Assembly: GCA_030037645.1 (NCBI GenBank)
Contig: JASHQI010000280.1
Coordinates: 1 to 64,000, forward strand
Source of the DNA: Xanthobacteraceae bacterium
GTDB taxonomy: Bacteria; Pseudomonadota; Alphaproteobacteria; Rhizobiales; Xanthobacteraceae
Direction of reading: 5' to 3'
Length of the DNA: 64,000 nt
Shown: piece by piece, positions 1-10,765 of the stretch
How the letters are laid out: each line of letters opens with the position of its first letter
Position numbering within the stretch: position 1 is the stretch's first letter
Program-made: the position numbers and the translations under genes
The notes under the pieces: generated by a model
What the model saw: the letters and a program-made list of their open reading frames with translations, nothing else
What the model was told of the DNA's origin: nothing
The model's database searches: none

Positions 1-1845
<1,845 letters not shown>

Positions 1846-1955
1846 GCGGCGGGCGCATTGACGCCCGGGGATCAGCGTCCCATTCTGCGCGCATGTCGGG
1901 CCGCTTTGCCGATTCCGGCCCGGTGAAAACCGACCAGCGAGTGGATGGGCGCGCC

Positions 1956-2192
1956 ATGGCTATGGCCGCTAGCGATATCGAACGATTGATCCGGGCGCGC
2001 ATCCCGGATGCCGAAGTGACGATCCGCGATCTCGCCGGCGACGGCGACCATTACGCCGCGACCGTTATTGCCGAATCGTTCCGCGGCAAGTCCCGTGTCC
2101 AGCAGCACCAGATCGTCTATGAAGCCCTGAAAACCGAGATGGGCGGTAAGCTTCATGCGCTGGCGCTCCAGACCGGCACGCCGGAAAGCTGA
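1956..2192 (+). CDS. BolA family protein
   Basis: This encodes a 78-residue BolA/IbaG-type protein. BolA proteins partner monothiol glutaredoxins to bind or transfer [2Fe-2S] clusters and can also affect transcription. The typical fold is recognisable: an N-terminal helix (DIERLIRARIPDAEVTIRDL), a central DHYAATVIAESFRGKSRVQQHQIVYEAL segment carrying the conserved HQ..Y pattern, and a C-terminal HALALQT strand. The frame is open further upstream to about 1812, but homology begins at the ATG ATG-like pair MAMAASD, so 1956 is preferred (1962 is also possible). The monothiol glutaredoxin gene grxD lies 213 bp downstream on the same strand, which supports a BolA-Grx4 partnership. Confidence 0.9.
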   Translation: MAMAASDIERLIRARIPDAEVTIRDLAGDGDHYAATVIAESFRGKSRVQQHQIVYEALKTEMGGKLHALALQTGTPES

Positions 2193-2405
2193 CGGCCGGC
2201 CTGGTCCGGTACTGACGACTTTCACCACACCGCAGCGATGCGAAAATTGGTCCTTTCCGGCAACCGCTTCTTAAAAATTTGTCATCCCGGGCCTGAAATC
2301 TTGGCGTGGGCTTTGCCGGCGTTTTGCGATACATATATTCAGCTTTGAGGATGAGAGTCGGCGCGGGAGCGCTTTACCCCGCGGCGCCAAGAAGGAAGAC
2401 CGCGA

Positions 2406-2747
2406 ATGTCCATTGAGCAATTCATCGATAGTGAGGTCAAGGCAAACGACGTCGTGCTGTTCATGAAGGGCACGCCGCAATTCCCGATGTGCGGGTTCTC
2501 CGGTCAAGTCGTCCAGATTCTCGATTATCTCGGCGTGCCCTATAAGGGGCTCAACGTCCTTGAGAACGACGATCTGCGCCAGGGCATCAAATCCTATTCC
2601 AATTGGCCCACCATTCCGCAGCTCTACGTCAAGGGCGAATTCGTCGGCGGCTGCGACATCATCCGCGAGATGTTCCAGGCTGGCGAGCTGCAGTCCTTGC
2701 TGAAAGGGAAGGGCGTGCCGGTCAAAGCGGCTGCGGACGCTTCCTGA
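2406..2747 (+). CDS. grxD: Monothiol glutaredoxin, Grx4 family
   Basis: This is a 113-residue monothiol glutaredoxin of the Grx4/GrxD type, which carries and delivers [2Fe-2S] clusters in the cytosol. The CGFS active site is at residues 29-32. The GSH-binding WPTIPQLYV and GGCDI motifs follow near residues 70-87. Length and composition fit the family. A purine-rich GGAAG lies about 10 nt upstream of the ATG. It sits just after bolA, the usual functional pairing. After the stop, a weak inverted repeat (CCCGGA at about 2755, TCCGGG at about 2777) runs into a short T-rich stretch and might end transcription before the convergent rpsD. Confidence 0.95.
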   Translation: MSIEQFIDSEVKANDVVLFMKGTPQFPMCGFSGQVVQILDYLGVPYKGLNVLENDDLRQGIKSYSNWPTIPQLYVKGEFVGGCDIIREMFQAGELQSLLKGKGVPVKAAADAS

Positions 2748-2869
2748 GGCGTTTCCCGGACCTGCAGTAGAGTGCGATCCGGGCTCTCTCTAGATTTTTG
2801 CGATTACGACGGTCTCGGCTTTGCAGCGAACCACTTGGTGCTTCGCGGCCCGCGCGAAGCAGAACCGGC

Positions 2870-3487
2870 TCAGCGCGAGTAATACTCGACCACCAGGTGC
2901 GGCTCCATCATCACCGGATAGGGCACGTCGCCGAGCGTCGGCACCCGAATTAGCTTTGCCGTCATCTTGGAGTGGTCGACCTCGATATAGTCGGGCACGT
3001 CGCGCTCTGCGAGCGCCGTTGCTTCGAGCACTAGCGCCAGTTGCTTCGACTTTTCCTTGACTTCGACCTGATCACCGACTTTTACGCGTAAGCTTGAGAC
3101 GGTGACGCGTTTCCCGTTCACCATGACGTGCCCGTGGCTGATGAATTGCCGTGCGGCAAAGACCGTCGGAACGAACTTTGCGCGGTAGATCACGCTGTCG
3201 AGCCGGCGTTCCAAAAGCCCGATCATGTGCGCGCCGGTGTCGCCCTTCAGCCGCCGCGCTTCATCGTAGATGCCGCGGAAGTGCCGTTCCGACATGTTGG
3301 CGTAGTAGCCCTTGAGCTTCTGCTTGGCGCGTAGTTGCACGCCGTAATCGGAGAGCTTGCCCTTGCGGCGCTGACCGTGCTGGCCGGGGCCGTACTCGCG
3401 CTTGTTGATCGGTGACTTCGGCCGGCCCCACAGGTTTTGTCCCATGCGGCGGTCGATCTTGTATTTCGCCTGGTGGCGCTTGGTCAT
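2870..3487 (-). CDS. rpsD: 30S ribosomal protein S4
   Basis: This is the 205-residue primary 16S rRNA-binding protein of the small subunit, and in many bacteria a translational autoregulator. The N-terminal S4 region has the alphaproteobacterial form ([21 protein letters not shown], then [18 protein letters not shown]). An S4 RNA-binding domain spans about residues 95-155 ([20 protein letters not shown] onward). There are no cysteines in the N-terminal region, so this is the zinc-free type. As is common in alphaproteobacteria, rpsD stands alone outside the S13-S11-rpoA operon. It converges with grxD and its upstream neighbour murI is separated by an MFS gene. Confidence 0.97.
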   Translation of the reverse strand: MTKRHQAKYKIDRRMGQNLWGRPKSPINKREYGPGQHGQRRKGKLSDYGVQLRAKQKLKGYYANMSERHFRGIYDEARRLKGDTGAHMIGLLERRLDSVIYRAKFVPTVFAARQFISHGHVMVNGKRVTVSSLRVKVGDQVEVKEKSKQLALVLEATALAERDVPDYIEVDHSKMTAKLIRVPTLGDVPYPVMMEPHLVVEYYSR

Positions 3488-3705
3488 TCGCGTCCTCGTT
3501 GAAAAAGTGCCGGCTGAGGATCGCGCCCTCCTCTGTTCCGTCCCCTCGCAGTCCTCCTCCGCAGGCGGAGTAAGGATAGGGAAGGGGAAGAACCGACAGG
3601 TTTTGGCCGAAGCGCCGGCGTCAACCGCGGGTCGCGAAGTGCGCGGTTTCTAGGGGGAAAGCCGCCCCCTGTCAAACCGCTACAACGGTTGCGGAGCGAC
3701 CCCGC

Positions 3706-4974
3706 TCAGCCCGCCGCAAGCTGCTTGCGACGCATGCTGCGCAATGCGGTGATCGCCAGCAGCGCGGTCACGACATCGAGCACCGCGACGATGATGAAAA
3801 CCAAGGTCCAGCTCCCAGTCGCCTGCTTGAGGAAGGCCGCCGCCGGTCCGCCCAGAATCGAGCCGACGCCCTGGGCGATATAGAGGAACCCGTAGTTTGT
3901 CGCGGCGTATTTTGGTCCGAACGTGTCGGTCAGCGTCGACGGGAACAGCGAGAAGATTTCGCCCCAACCGAAGAAGACCAGCCCAGTGAGAACCACGAAC
4001 AGCGCCGGATGGCCGAGGAACGCGCACAGGATCACGATGGCGGCCGCTTCCAGCGAGAAGGCGAGCGCCATCGTCCCCTCGCGCCCGATGTGGTCGGATA
4101 CCCAACCGAAGAACGGCCGGGTCAGTCCGTTGGTGAAGCGCGACAGTGTCAGCGACAGCGGCAGCGCCGCCATGCCGAACACCAGCTTGTCGGCAACGCC
4201 GAATTCCTTCGCGAACGGTCCGACATTGGAAACGACCATCAGTCCGCTGGTCGACATCATGCTCATCATCAAAAACAAGAGATAGAAAATCGGGCTCTGC
4301 AGCATCTCGCGGGGCGCGTAGCTGCGGCGGGTCTGAGTGCCGGCGGTCGTGGCCGCCGCCGCACTGGGCACCTGATAGTTCTCCGGCGGTGTGCGCAACC
4401 ATTGCGCGGCAATGATCCCGATGACGCCCTGAATGATGCCCCAGACCACCAGCGTATGCGCGTAGCCCGAGCTTTTGATCATGCTGTCGATGGGGAAGCT
4501 GGTGAATATGGCGCCGAAGCCGTAGCCCGCCGCGGCGAGCCCGGTGGCCAAGCCGCGGCGATCGGGAAACCACCGCACCATCAGGCCGATGATGCCGACA
4601 TAGATGATGCCGGTGCCGAACCCGGCAAGCACACCGTAGGTGAAATAGAGCGCCCAGATGTTGTTCACCCAGGCGGAGAGCACCCAACTGCCGCCAGAGA
4701 GCAGCGCGCCGATCGAGATCAGCAGTCGCGGGCCGAAACGGTCGACCAGATAGGCCTGAAACGGTGACAGCCAGGTCTGCAGGATGATCAAGAGCGAAAA
4801 GGTCCACTGCAATTCCGCAAGCGTCGTTCCGAGCTTCTGGTTGAGCGGCCCTGTGAACAGCGTCCAAACATATTGCGGGCTGGAGATCGCCATCATGGCG
4901 ATCAGGCCAAGGATGAGCTGGTTCCAGCGATTCAGATACCAGGCTCGTGGTGCAGTTGCCGCGGCAGTCGTCAT
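3706..4974 (-). CDS. MFS transporter, oxalate/formate antiporter (OxlT)-like
   Basis: This is a 422-residue, 12-helix major facilitator protein of the OxlT/monocarboxylate-like family, probably an inner-membrane organic-anion carrier. The N-terminus (RWNQLILGLIAMMAISSPQYVWTLF) and the loop motif DRFGPRLLISIG after helix 2 are typical of the family. The second half has the matching GWVSDHIGREGTMAL loop. The frame stays open 37 codons upstream, but the ATG at 4974 follows a strong GGGGAGGGG Shine-Dalgarno and precedes the first membrane segment, so it is taken as the start. The substrate cannot be read from the sequence. It is a single gene between rpsD and murI. Confidence 0.85.
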   Translation of the reverse strand: MTTAAATAPRAWYLNRWNQLILGLIAMMAISSPQYVWTLFTGPLNQKLGTTLAELQWTFSLLIILQTWLSPFQAYLVDRFGPRLLISIGALLSGGSWVLSAWVNNIWALYFTYGVLAGFGTGIIYVGIIGLMVRWFPDRRGLATGLAAAGYGFGAIFTSFPIDSMIKSSGYAHTLVVWGIIQGVIGIIAAQWLRTPPENYQVPSAAAATTAGTQTRRSYAPREMLQSPIFYLLFLMMSMMSTSGLMVVSNVGPFAKEFGVADKLVFGMAALPLSLTLSRFTNGLTRPFFGWVSDHIGREGTMALAFSLEAAAIVILCAFLGHPALFVVLTGLVFFGWGEIFSLFPSTLTDTFGPKYAATNYGFLYIAQGVGSILGGPAAAFLKQATGSWTLVFIIVAVLDVVTALLAITALRSMRRKQLAAG

Positions 4975-5103
4975 GTCCGCCCCTCCCCAAACGTGCGCCC
5001 GAACGTTGCTCGCATCGGGCCACCGAACGGCCAGCGTCGACGCATCGCCGCGACAAGGCAAGACCAATTTCGAAGCAGGGTACAACTTCCGACGAAGCGA
5101 TCG

Positions 5104-5913
5104 TCAGCGAAGACTTGTCGGTACCGGTTCATCCGAGCGGATACCGAACCGCGCCAACACGGCCGGGGGCGTACTGCCGGAGGTGAAAATGGCGTGCGTG
5201 GTCCCGCTGCGAGCCGGCGGCGACGGCGGACCGAGCAGATCGACGACCCGGCGCGCGATCGCCGGCGCCGGATCGACAAAGCTGACCGGCCACGGCGCCA
5301 GCCGTCGCATCCGGTCAAGCAGCAACGGATAATGGGTGCAGGCCAGCACGATAATGTCGGTGCGCTTGCCATCATCGAGAAAGCACGGCGCGATTTCCGC
5401 GCTCAGCGCCTCATCGCTGACCGGTGTGCCGGCGAGCTCGGCCTCCGCGTAAGCTGCAAGCTCTTTCGAGCCAACGAGCGTCACCTGGCAATCTTGGGCA
5501 TAGTCGCGAATGAGCGTGCGCGTGTATTCCCGCGCCACCGTGGCCTCGGTACCGAGCACGGAAACGCGCCTCGTGATGGAGGCCGCACACGCCGGCTTGA
5601 TCGCCGGCACGGTGCCGACGAACGGCACCGAGAATTTGCGGCGCAAGTCGGGCAGCACGATGGTCGAGGCGGTATTGCACGCGATCACGATAAGATCGGG
5701 CCGGTGTGCCTCGATCAGGTCGCTTATCAGATTGACGACGCGGACGACCAGGGCTGAGTCTCGCAGTTCGCCATAAGGGAATCCTGCGTCATCGGCGACA
5801 TAGAGATAGTCGGCATGCGGCCGCGCGGCCACGACCTCGCGATAGACGGTCAAGCCGCCGAGGCCGGAATCAAAGATCAGGATGGACTCGCGCGCCGCCA
5901 TCACCCGACACAT
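5104..5913 (-). CDS. murI: Glutamate racemase
   Basis: This enzyme converts L- to D-glutamate for peptidoglycan. The 269-residue protein has the two catalytic cysteines of the family in their usual contexts: ACNTAST at residues 78-84 (Cys79) and LACTHYP at 190-196 (Cys192). The FDSGLGGLTV motif lies near residues 14-23. An alternative start at residue 5 (MAARES) would remove MCRV, and neither site has a clear ribosome-binding site. The final 30 residues are a little irregular but uninterrupted. A membrane-protein gene lies just upstream on the same strand, with 65 bp between them. Confidence 0.95.
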   Translation of the reverse strand: MCRVMAARESILIFDSGLGGLTVYREVVAARPHADYLYVADDAGFPYGELRDSALVVRVVNLISDLIEAHRPDLIVIACNTASTIVLPDLRRKFSVPFVGTVPAIKPACAASITRRVSVLGTEATVAREYTRTLIRDYAQDCQVTLVGSKELAAYAEAELAGTPVSDEALSAEIAPCFLDDGKRTDIIVLACTHYPLLLDRMRRLAPWPVSFVDPAPAIARRVVDLLGPPSPPARSGTTHAIFTSGSTPPAVLARFGIRSDEPVPTSLR

Positions 5914-5978
5914 GACACAAGGCGCCGGGTGCCCGCAATCGCGACCTCAAGCGAGATCTACCTGCCGCGGTCGCCTCG

Positions 5979-6530
5979 CTACGCCAAGGCCTCGACCAGG
6001 CGTGGCGAGCGTTCGTTGGTCGCGACCTCTCGCTGTCCTCGCGCCTTGGCCTGGCGCGGCAACGGCGAAACAAGGCCGCTGACGACCATGAAGGTGAGGA
6101 CCAAAATCACCGCCAAGTTGCCATCGTGGTATTTGGTGAAGGCGACCGCACCCATGAGATAGGCCCAGAACGGATAGGCCACCGTCGACACCGCGGCATT
6201 GAGCACCCAGGCATCGCCGTCCTCGCGCATATACCAGCAAAACAGCGGCGTCAAAGCGCAACCGACGATCAAGGCCCAGGCCGCGATGCCGGTGACGGGA
6301 AAGCCGGCCATGGCGGCGGCGTTGCCGCCGGACTGCAGCGCCTGCTCGAGGATTGCATTGATCAGCATCGAAAAGCCGATCACCTCGCGCGGAATATATT
6401 TGACCATCCGTTCGAGGTAATTGTCGGCTGCCACGGCGCCTGCGGGCGGCGCGGACGCAATGACGTCTTCAAGACCCTCGAAATGCAATTCGAAATTCGG
6501 TAGCTGTGGTTTGCGCACCAATCGGCCCAT
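5979..6530 (-). CDS. Hypothetical multi-pass membrane protein
   Basis: This is a 183-residue protein without a name I recognise. The first ~45 residues are soluble and acidic to mixed. Hydrophobic segments follow at about 47-65 (PREVIGFSMLINAILEQAL), 75-95 (FPVTGIAAWALIVGCALTPLF), 107-127 (LNAAVSTVAYPFWAYLMGAVA) and 135-153 (AVILVLTFMVVSGLV), giving roughly four membrane spans and a basic tail. It is encoded on the same strand as murI and directly upstream of it. The ATG at 6530 is followed by a basic start (MGRLVRKPQ). Codon usage resembles its neighbours, so I take it as a genuine conserved gene of unknown role. Confidence 0.6.
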   Translation of the reverse strand: MGRLVRKPQLPNFELHFEGLEDVIASAPPAGAVAADNYLERMVKYIPREVIGFSMLINAILEQALQSGGNAAAMAGFPVTGIAAWALIVGCALTPLFCWYMREDGDAWVLNAAVSTVAYPFWAYLMGAVAFTKYHDGNLAVILVLTFMVVSGLVSPLPRQAKARGQREVATNERSPRLVEALA

Positions 6531-6700
6531 GGCTCGCTCCTTAAAAAGCCAGCGGACGTTACGTCAGGGCGGCTGAGTCGGGCAAACAAACAATGCGCCG
6601 CGCGCGCGTCAAATAAGCTTGCTTGGGTCAACACAATATAACGGCTCGCGTTGACAGCATGGCGGTCAGCGCGAATCAACATCTAGGCGAGCAAATTGTA

Positions 6701-8008
6701 TCACGCGCGGCCGAAAACGCGGCGGAAGATCGTGTCGACATGGGCGAAATGGAAGTCGAGGTCGAAATTGGCCGCAAGCTCGGCTTCGCTCAAATGCTTG
6801 CGCATCTCTTTGTCAGCCTTCAGCAGGGTCGCAAAGTCGCCTTCGCCGCGCCAGGCTTTCATGGCGTTGCGTTGGACCAGGCGATAGGCGTCTTCGCGCG
6901 AAACGCCTTTTTGCGTGAGCGCGAGCAGTACGCGCTGTGAATGGACAAGCCCGCCCAGACGGTCGAGATTCTTGCGCATGGTCTCGGGATAGACAATCAG
7001 CTTGTCGATCACCCCGGCGAGCCGGCCGAGCGCGAAGTCGAGCGTCACGGTGGCGTCGGGCCCAATCATGCGTTCGACCGAGGAATGCGAGATGTCGCGT
7101 TCGTGCCAGAGCGCGACATTCTCCAGCGCCGGGGTGACATAGGCGCGCACCATGCGGGAAAGCCCGGCGAGATTCTCCGACAACACCGGATTGCGCTTGT
7201 GCGGCATGGCAGAGGAGCCTTTCTGCCCTTCGGAAAAAAACTCCTCGGCCTCCAACACTTCGGTGCGCTGCAGGTGACGGATTTCGGTCGCTAGCCTTTC
7301 GATCGAGGCGGCGACGACACCGAGCGTGGCAAAATACATGGCATGACGGTCGCGCGGTATGATTTGGGTCGAAATCGGCTCGACCGTCAGGCCCATTTTC
7401 TTCGCGACGTGGGCTTCGACGCGCGGATCGACCTGCGCGAACGTACCGACCGCGCCGGAGATTGCGCCGGTCGCCACCTCGCTGCGCGCTGCTTCCAAGC
7501 GCCTTTTTGCGCGGTTGAACTCCGCGTAGGCGACGGCGAGCTTCAGCCCGAACGTGGTCGGCTCGGCGTGAATGCCGTGCGACCGGCCGATGGTCGGCGT
7601 GTATTTGTGTTCGCGGGCGCGACGCTCGATCGCGGCGTTGAGCGTGTCCACGTCGGCAATGAGCAGATCGGCGGCGCGCACCAATTGAACGTTGAAGCAG
7701 GTGTCGAGCACGTCTGAGGAGGTCATCCCCTGATGCACGAAACGCGCCTCGGGCCCGACGATTTCGGCCAAGTGGGTGAGAAAGGCGACGACATCATGCT
7801 TGACCTCGCGCTCAATCGCCTCGACGCGCGCCGTATCGAATCGGGCGGCTTTACCCTTGGCCCAGATTTTTTCCGCCGCCTTGTTCGGAATAATTCCCAA
7901 TTCGGCCATGGCGTCGGCGGCGTGCGCCTCGATCTCGAACCAGATGCGAAACCGCGTCTCCGGCGACCAGATCGCCGCCATTTCGGGCCTGGAGTACCGC
8001 GGTATCAT
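6701..8008 (-). CDS. purB: Adenylosuccinate lyase
   Basis: This homotetrameric lyase acts twice in purine synthesis, on SAICAR and on adenylosuccinate, releasing fumarate. The 435-residue protein starts MIPRYSRPEMAAIW, as alphaproteobacterial PurB proteins do. It has the family signature GSSAMPHKRNP (flexible catalytic loop) around residue 265 and the TSSDVLDT and GRSHGIHAEPT segments earlier. The frame is open eight codons further upstream, but the ATG at 8008 has GAGGTG at good spacing, so it is preferred. It is monocistronic here, divergent from the small gene at 8157. Confidence 0.96.
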   Translation of the reverse strand: MIPRYSRPEMAAIWSPETRFRIWFEIEAHAADAMAELGIIPNKAAEKIWAKGKAARFDTARVEAIEREVKHDVVAFLTHLAEIVGPEARFVHQGMTSSDVLDTCFNVQLVRAADLLIADVDTLNAAIERRAREHKYTPTIGRSHGIHAEPTTFGLKLAVAYAEFNRAKRRLEAARSEVATGAISGAVGTFAQVDPRVEAHVAKKMGLTVEPISTQIIPRDRHAMYFATLGVVAASIERLATEIRHLQRTEVLEAEEFFSEGQKGSSAMPHKRNPVLSENLAGLSRMVRAYVTPALENVALWHERDISHSSVERMIGPDATVTLDFALGRLAGVIDKLIVYPETMRKNLDRLGGLVHSQRVLLALTQKGVSREDAYRLVQRNAMKAWRGEGDFATLLKADKEMRKHLSEAELAANFDLDFHFAHVDTIFRRVFGRA

Positions 8009-8156
8009 CGCCACCTCGCCGGAACGCGGCATGGAGCCCGCATTGAGCGGAATGAAATGCGGGAACGCCCTGCGCTGTAGCAGATCGGCCGGTGCTCAAC
8101 AATTGCGCTTTGCTGTGCGATGCTGGCGCCGGTGGAGCGAATCAGGGGAGACCGCC

Positions 8157-8471
8157 ATGAAAGTGCTCCAGATTGTGCCCCGCGGCCGGACACCCTTGTA
8201 TGGCGCGATGGTCAGGAAGCAGGCGGAAATCCGCCGTGGCGGGCGGGGTACGTTTTCCCGGGCCGGGACGGGCACGCGCAACGGCGCAAGATGGACGCAT
8301 GTCCGCTACAAAGGCTGGATCGATCTCAAGCCCGGCGAAGCGGAGGTCCTGAGCGCGCGGATCAGATCTCCCGACCATGGTGACGAAGCGCGCCTCTTGT
8401 CGTCGTTTCTCGGCTGGCTCGATCGTCACTTCGGCGAGCAGATTTCGTCGGTTAGCATTCAGTATCACTAA
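8157..8471 (+). CDS. Conserved hypothetical protein, 104 aa
   Basis: This is a basic, soluble 104-residue protein with no motif I recognise. It begins MKVLQIVPRGRTPLYGAMVRK and has an arginine/glycine-rich stretch at about 25-45. A more ordered C-terminal half follows (WIDLKPGEAEVLSARI, then LLSSFLGWLDRHFGEQISSVSIQYH). The ATG at 8157 is preceded by AGGGGAG at good spacing, which is the main evidence for this start and for the gene being real. The frame is open far upstream, but that part overlaps purB antisense and is not expected to be coding. It is divergent from purB and convergent with rpe. Confidence 0.6.
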   Translation: MKVLQIVPRGRTPLYGAMVRKQAEIRRGGRGTFSRAGTGTRNGARWTHVRYKGWIDLKPGEAEVLSARIRSPDHGDEARLLSSFLGWLDRHFGEQISSVSIQYH

Positions 8472-8516
8472 GTCGGCGCAGGCCGGAAGGGGAACGCGGA
8501 TGAACGCCGCGCCGGC

Positions 8517-9203
8517 CTACGCCGCGTCGCCGCGCGCGAGCGCGGCGGCGTTGCGGATCGCCGCGATATTGGCGCGGTAGGATTCCGGCGTGCGGTCCTT
8601 GAACACCGCCGAGCCGGCGACAAAGGCGTTGGCGCCGGCGCGCGCGGCTTCCGGAGCAACTTGGGGCGTGATGCCGCCGTCGATCTCGATGTCGATCGGA
8701 CGCCCGGCCGCCATCGCCGAGAGCCGTCGCACTTTTTCAACTGCATCTGGAATGAATTTTTGTCCGCCGAAACCGGGATTGACCGACATCACCAGGATCA
8801 GGTCGACAATGTCGATGACGGACTCGATCATGCCTGCAGGTGTCCCGGGATTCATGGTCACGCCGGCCTTCTTGCCGAGCGCGCGGATGGCTTGCAGCGA
8901 GCGATGGATGTGCGGCCCAGCTTCTACGTGCACGGTGATGATGTCGGCGCCGGCCTTGGCAAAAGCTTCCAAATAGGGGTCGCACGGCGCGATCATCAGA
9001 TGGACGTCGAGCACTTTTCTGGTCAGCGGCCGGATGGCCTTCACCACATCCGGGCCGATCGAAATGTTTGGCACAAAATGGCCATCCATGACGTCGACAT
9101 GGATCCAATCGGCGCCCGCCGCGTCGATGGCGCGCACCTCATCGCCAAGCTTGGCGAAATCGGCGGCCAGGATCGAGGGTGCGATGACGAGTGGGCGATG
9201 CAC
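8517..9203 (-). CDS. rpe: Ribulose-phosphate 3-epimerase
   Basis: This enzyme interconverts ribulose 5-phosphate and xylulose 5-phosphate in the pentose-phosphate and Calvin pathways. The 228-residue TIM barrel shows [14 protein letters not shown] at the N-terminus, the metal-binding [12 protein letters not shown] segment, [15 protein letters not shown] and IEIDGGI, in the usual order. The frame is open 53 codons upstream with an ATG at 9362, but that extension has no family counterpart. The GTG at 9203 has GGAGAG at optimal spacing and gives the standard N-terminus ([10 protein letters not shown]), so the GTG is chosen. It is a single gene, convergent with the hypothetical gene ending at 8471. 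Confidence 0.95.
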   Translation of the reverse strand: MHRPLVIAPSILAADFAKLGDEVRAIDAAGADWIHVDVMDGHFVPNISIGPDVVKAIRPLTRKVLDVHLMIAPCDPYLEAFAKAGADIITVHVEAGPHIHRSLQAIRALGKKAGVTMNPGTPAGMIESVIDIVDLILVMSVNPGFGGQKFIPDAVEKVRRLSAMAAGRPIDIEIDGGITPQVAPEAARAGANAFVAGSAVFKDRTPESYRANIAAIRNAAALARGDAA

Positions 9204-9400
9204 CGGGCTCTCCAAAAACCTGCCGTTCGCGTAACATGCCGCCCCCGCACGAGCAACGCGCATCTTTTTCCAGATATCTATGGGACCGCCTTGCTTGGTA
9301 GAAGCTAGGTATCGCGTGGCGGGACTTTCGGCTGCCGCAAAATTCGGCCAGAGCGCAATCATTTCGAGTTGAATCGATTTGGCGCTCTAGCATATTGATG

Positions 9401-9449
9401 GAGCATGATCTTTTCGGAAAACCGGTTTCCACTTTTCCGGATCATGCTC
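9401..9449. repeat. Intergenic palindromic repeat, copy 1
   Basis: This is a 49-bp imperfect palindrome with ends GAGCATGATC and GATCATGCTC. The interior TTTTCGGAAAACCGGTTTCC also partly folds. It lies between rpe and the FAD oxidoreductase. The same unit, starting from TTGATGGAGCATGATC, occurs at 50410-50484 next to the cyclase gene. I know this as a common dispersed element of Bradyrhizobium-type genomes, and the two copies here show it is repeated. Confidence 0.75.
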
Positions 9450-9477
9450 CGGCCGGTAGCCTGAGCCGGAGCATGCC

Positions 9478-10725
9478 GTGGCGCGGACCGATATCATCGT
9501 ACTGGGAGCGGGGATTGTCGGCACTTGCATCGCCGTCCATCTCGCCAAACGCGGCTTAGCGGTCGCGCTGGTCGACCGCGGCGGCCCGGGCGAGGGCACA
9601 TCCTACGGCAATACTGGGATCATCGAGGGCAACACGGTTTTTCCGGTAGCCTTCCCATCGGATTGGGCGACGCTGGTGCGCATCGCACTCAAACGCTCGC
9701 CGCAAGCCAATTATCACTTTTCGTTCTTGCCGCACATTGCGCCCTGGCTGGCAGCATTTCGCGCCGCGTCGCAGCCATCGAGGTTGATCGAGACCGCGCA
9801 TCTGATACGGCCGCTCATGGCGCGAGCGGTCGCCGAGCACGATGCGCTCAGCGCGGAGGCAGGCGGCGCAAAATATCTGCGCCGTACCGGCTGGCTCAAG
9901 CTTTATCGCAGCGATGCCGCGTTCGCGGCCCAGGCCCGCGAGCTCGAGCTTGCGGCGAGCTTCGGCATTGCCAATGTCGCGCTCGACGGCGAGGCGGCGC
10001 GTGCTCTGGAACCGTCGCTGGCGCCCGTCTTCCGCCACGCCGTGCATTGGACCGGCGCCGTGAGCGTGACCAATCCTCTGGCTCTAACGCGCGCTTACGC
10101 AGCGCACTTTACTGCGCTCGGCGGGCTTACGCTGACCGGCGATGCGCGCACGCTGCATCGTGCCGAGCTGCACTGGCGCGTCGAGACGGCAAGCGGACCG
10201 CTCGACGCGCCCGACGTCGTCATCGCGCTTGGCCCGTGGGCGCCGGACATCTTGGGTCCGCTTGGCATCGATCTGCCGCTTGCCGTCAAGCGCGGCTATC
10301 ACCGCCATTTCCGGCCGCACGGCAATGCGGCGCTCAACCGGCCCATACTCGATGCCGACAATGGCTATTGCCTGGCGCCGATGGAACAGGGCATCCGCTT
10401 GACGACGGGGGCGGAATTTGCCGCTCGCGATGCGCCGTCGACGCCCGTGCAGTTCGATCGTCTGCTGTCGGCAGCGCGCGCGTTGTTTGCGCTCGGCGAA
10501 GCGGTCGAACCGCAGCCATGGATGGGCGCGCGGCCGTGCTTTGCCGATTCCCGCCCGGTGATCTCACGCGCGCCGCGCCAGCGCGGCTTGTGGCTCGCCT
10601 ACGGCCACGGCCATTGGGGCCTGACGCTCGGACCGGTGACCGGCCGGCTGATCGCGGAGATGATGATGGGCGCGACGCCGTTCTGCGACCCGGCGCCCTA
10701 CGCAGCGGATCGCTTCATGCATTGA
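9478..10725 (+). CDS. FAD-dependent oxidoreductase, D-amino-acid dehydrogenase (DadA)-like
   Basis: This is a 415-residue DAO-family flavoprotein, probably oxidising an amine or amino acid with electrons passed to the respiratory chain. The N-terminal Rossmann motif IIVLGAGIVGTCIAVHLAKRG (residues 5-25) binds FAD, followed by the acidic VDRGGPGEGTSYGNTG segment typical of DadA proteins. Near the C-terminus, ARPCFADSRPVI and the GHGHWGLTLGPVTGRLIAEM block match the second FAD contact. The start is a GTG at 9478, with CCGGAG about 8 nt upstream, placed right after palindromic repeat copy 1. The substrate is not determinable. It is convergent with the deacetylase gene. Confidence 0.85.
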   Translation: MARTDIIVLGAGIVGTCIAVHLAKRGLAVALVDRGGPGEGTSYGNTGIIEGNTVFPVAFPSDWATLVRIALKRSPQANYHFSFLPHIAPWLAAFRAASQPSRLIETAHLIRPLMARAVAEHDALSAEAGGAKYLRRTGWLKLYRSDAAFAAQARELELAASFGIANVALDGEAARALEPSLAPVFRHAVHWTGAVSVTNPLALTRAYAAHFTALGGLTLTGDARTLHRAELHWRVETASGPLDAPDVVIALGPWAPDILGPLGIDLPLAVKRGYHRHFRPHGNAALNRPILDADNGYCLAPMEQGIRLTTGAEFAARDAPSTPVQFDRLLSAARALFALGEAVEPQPWMGARPCFADSRPVISRAPRQRGLWLAYGHGHWGLTLGPVTGRLIAEMMMGATPFCDPAPYAADRFMH

Positions 10726-10765
10726 GCGTCATTCCGGCGCCGGCTGAAGCCGGGCTTCGGAAACT

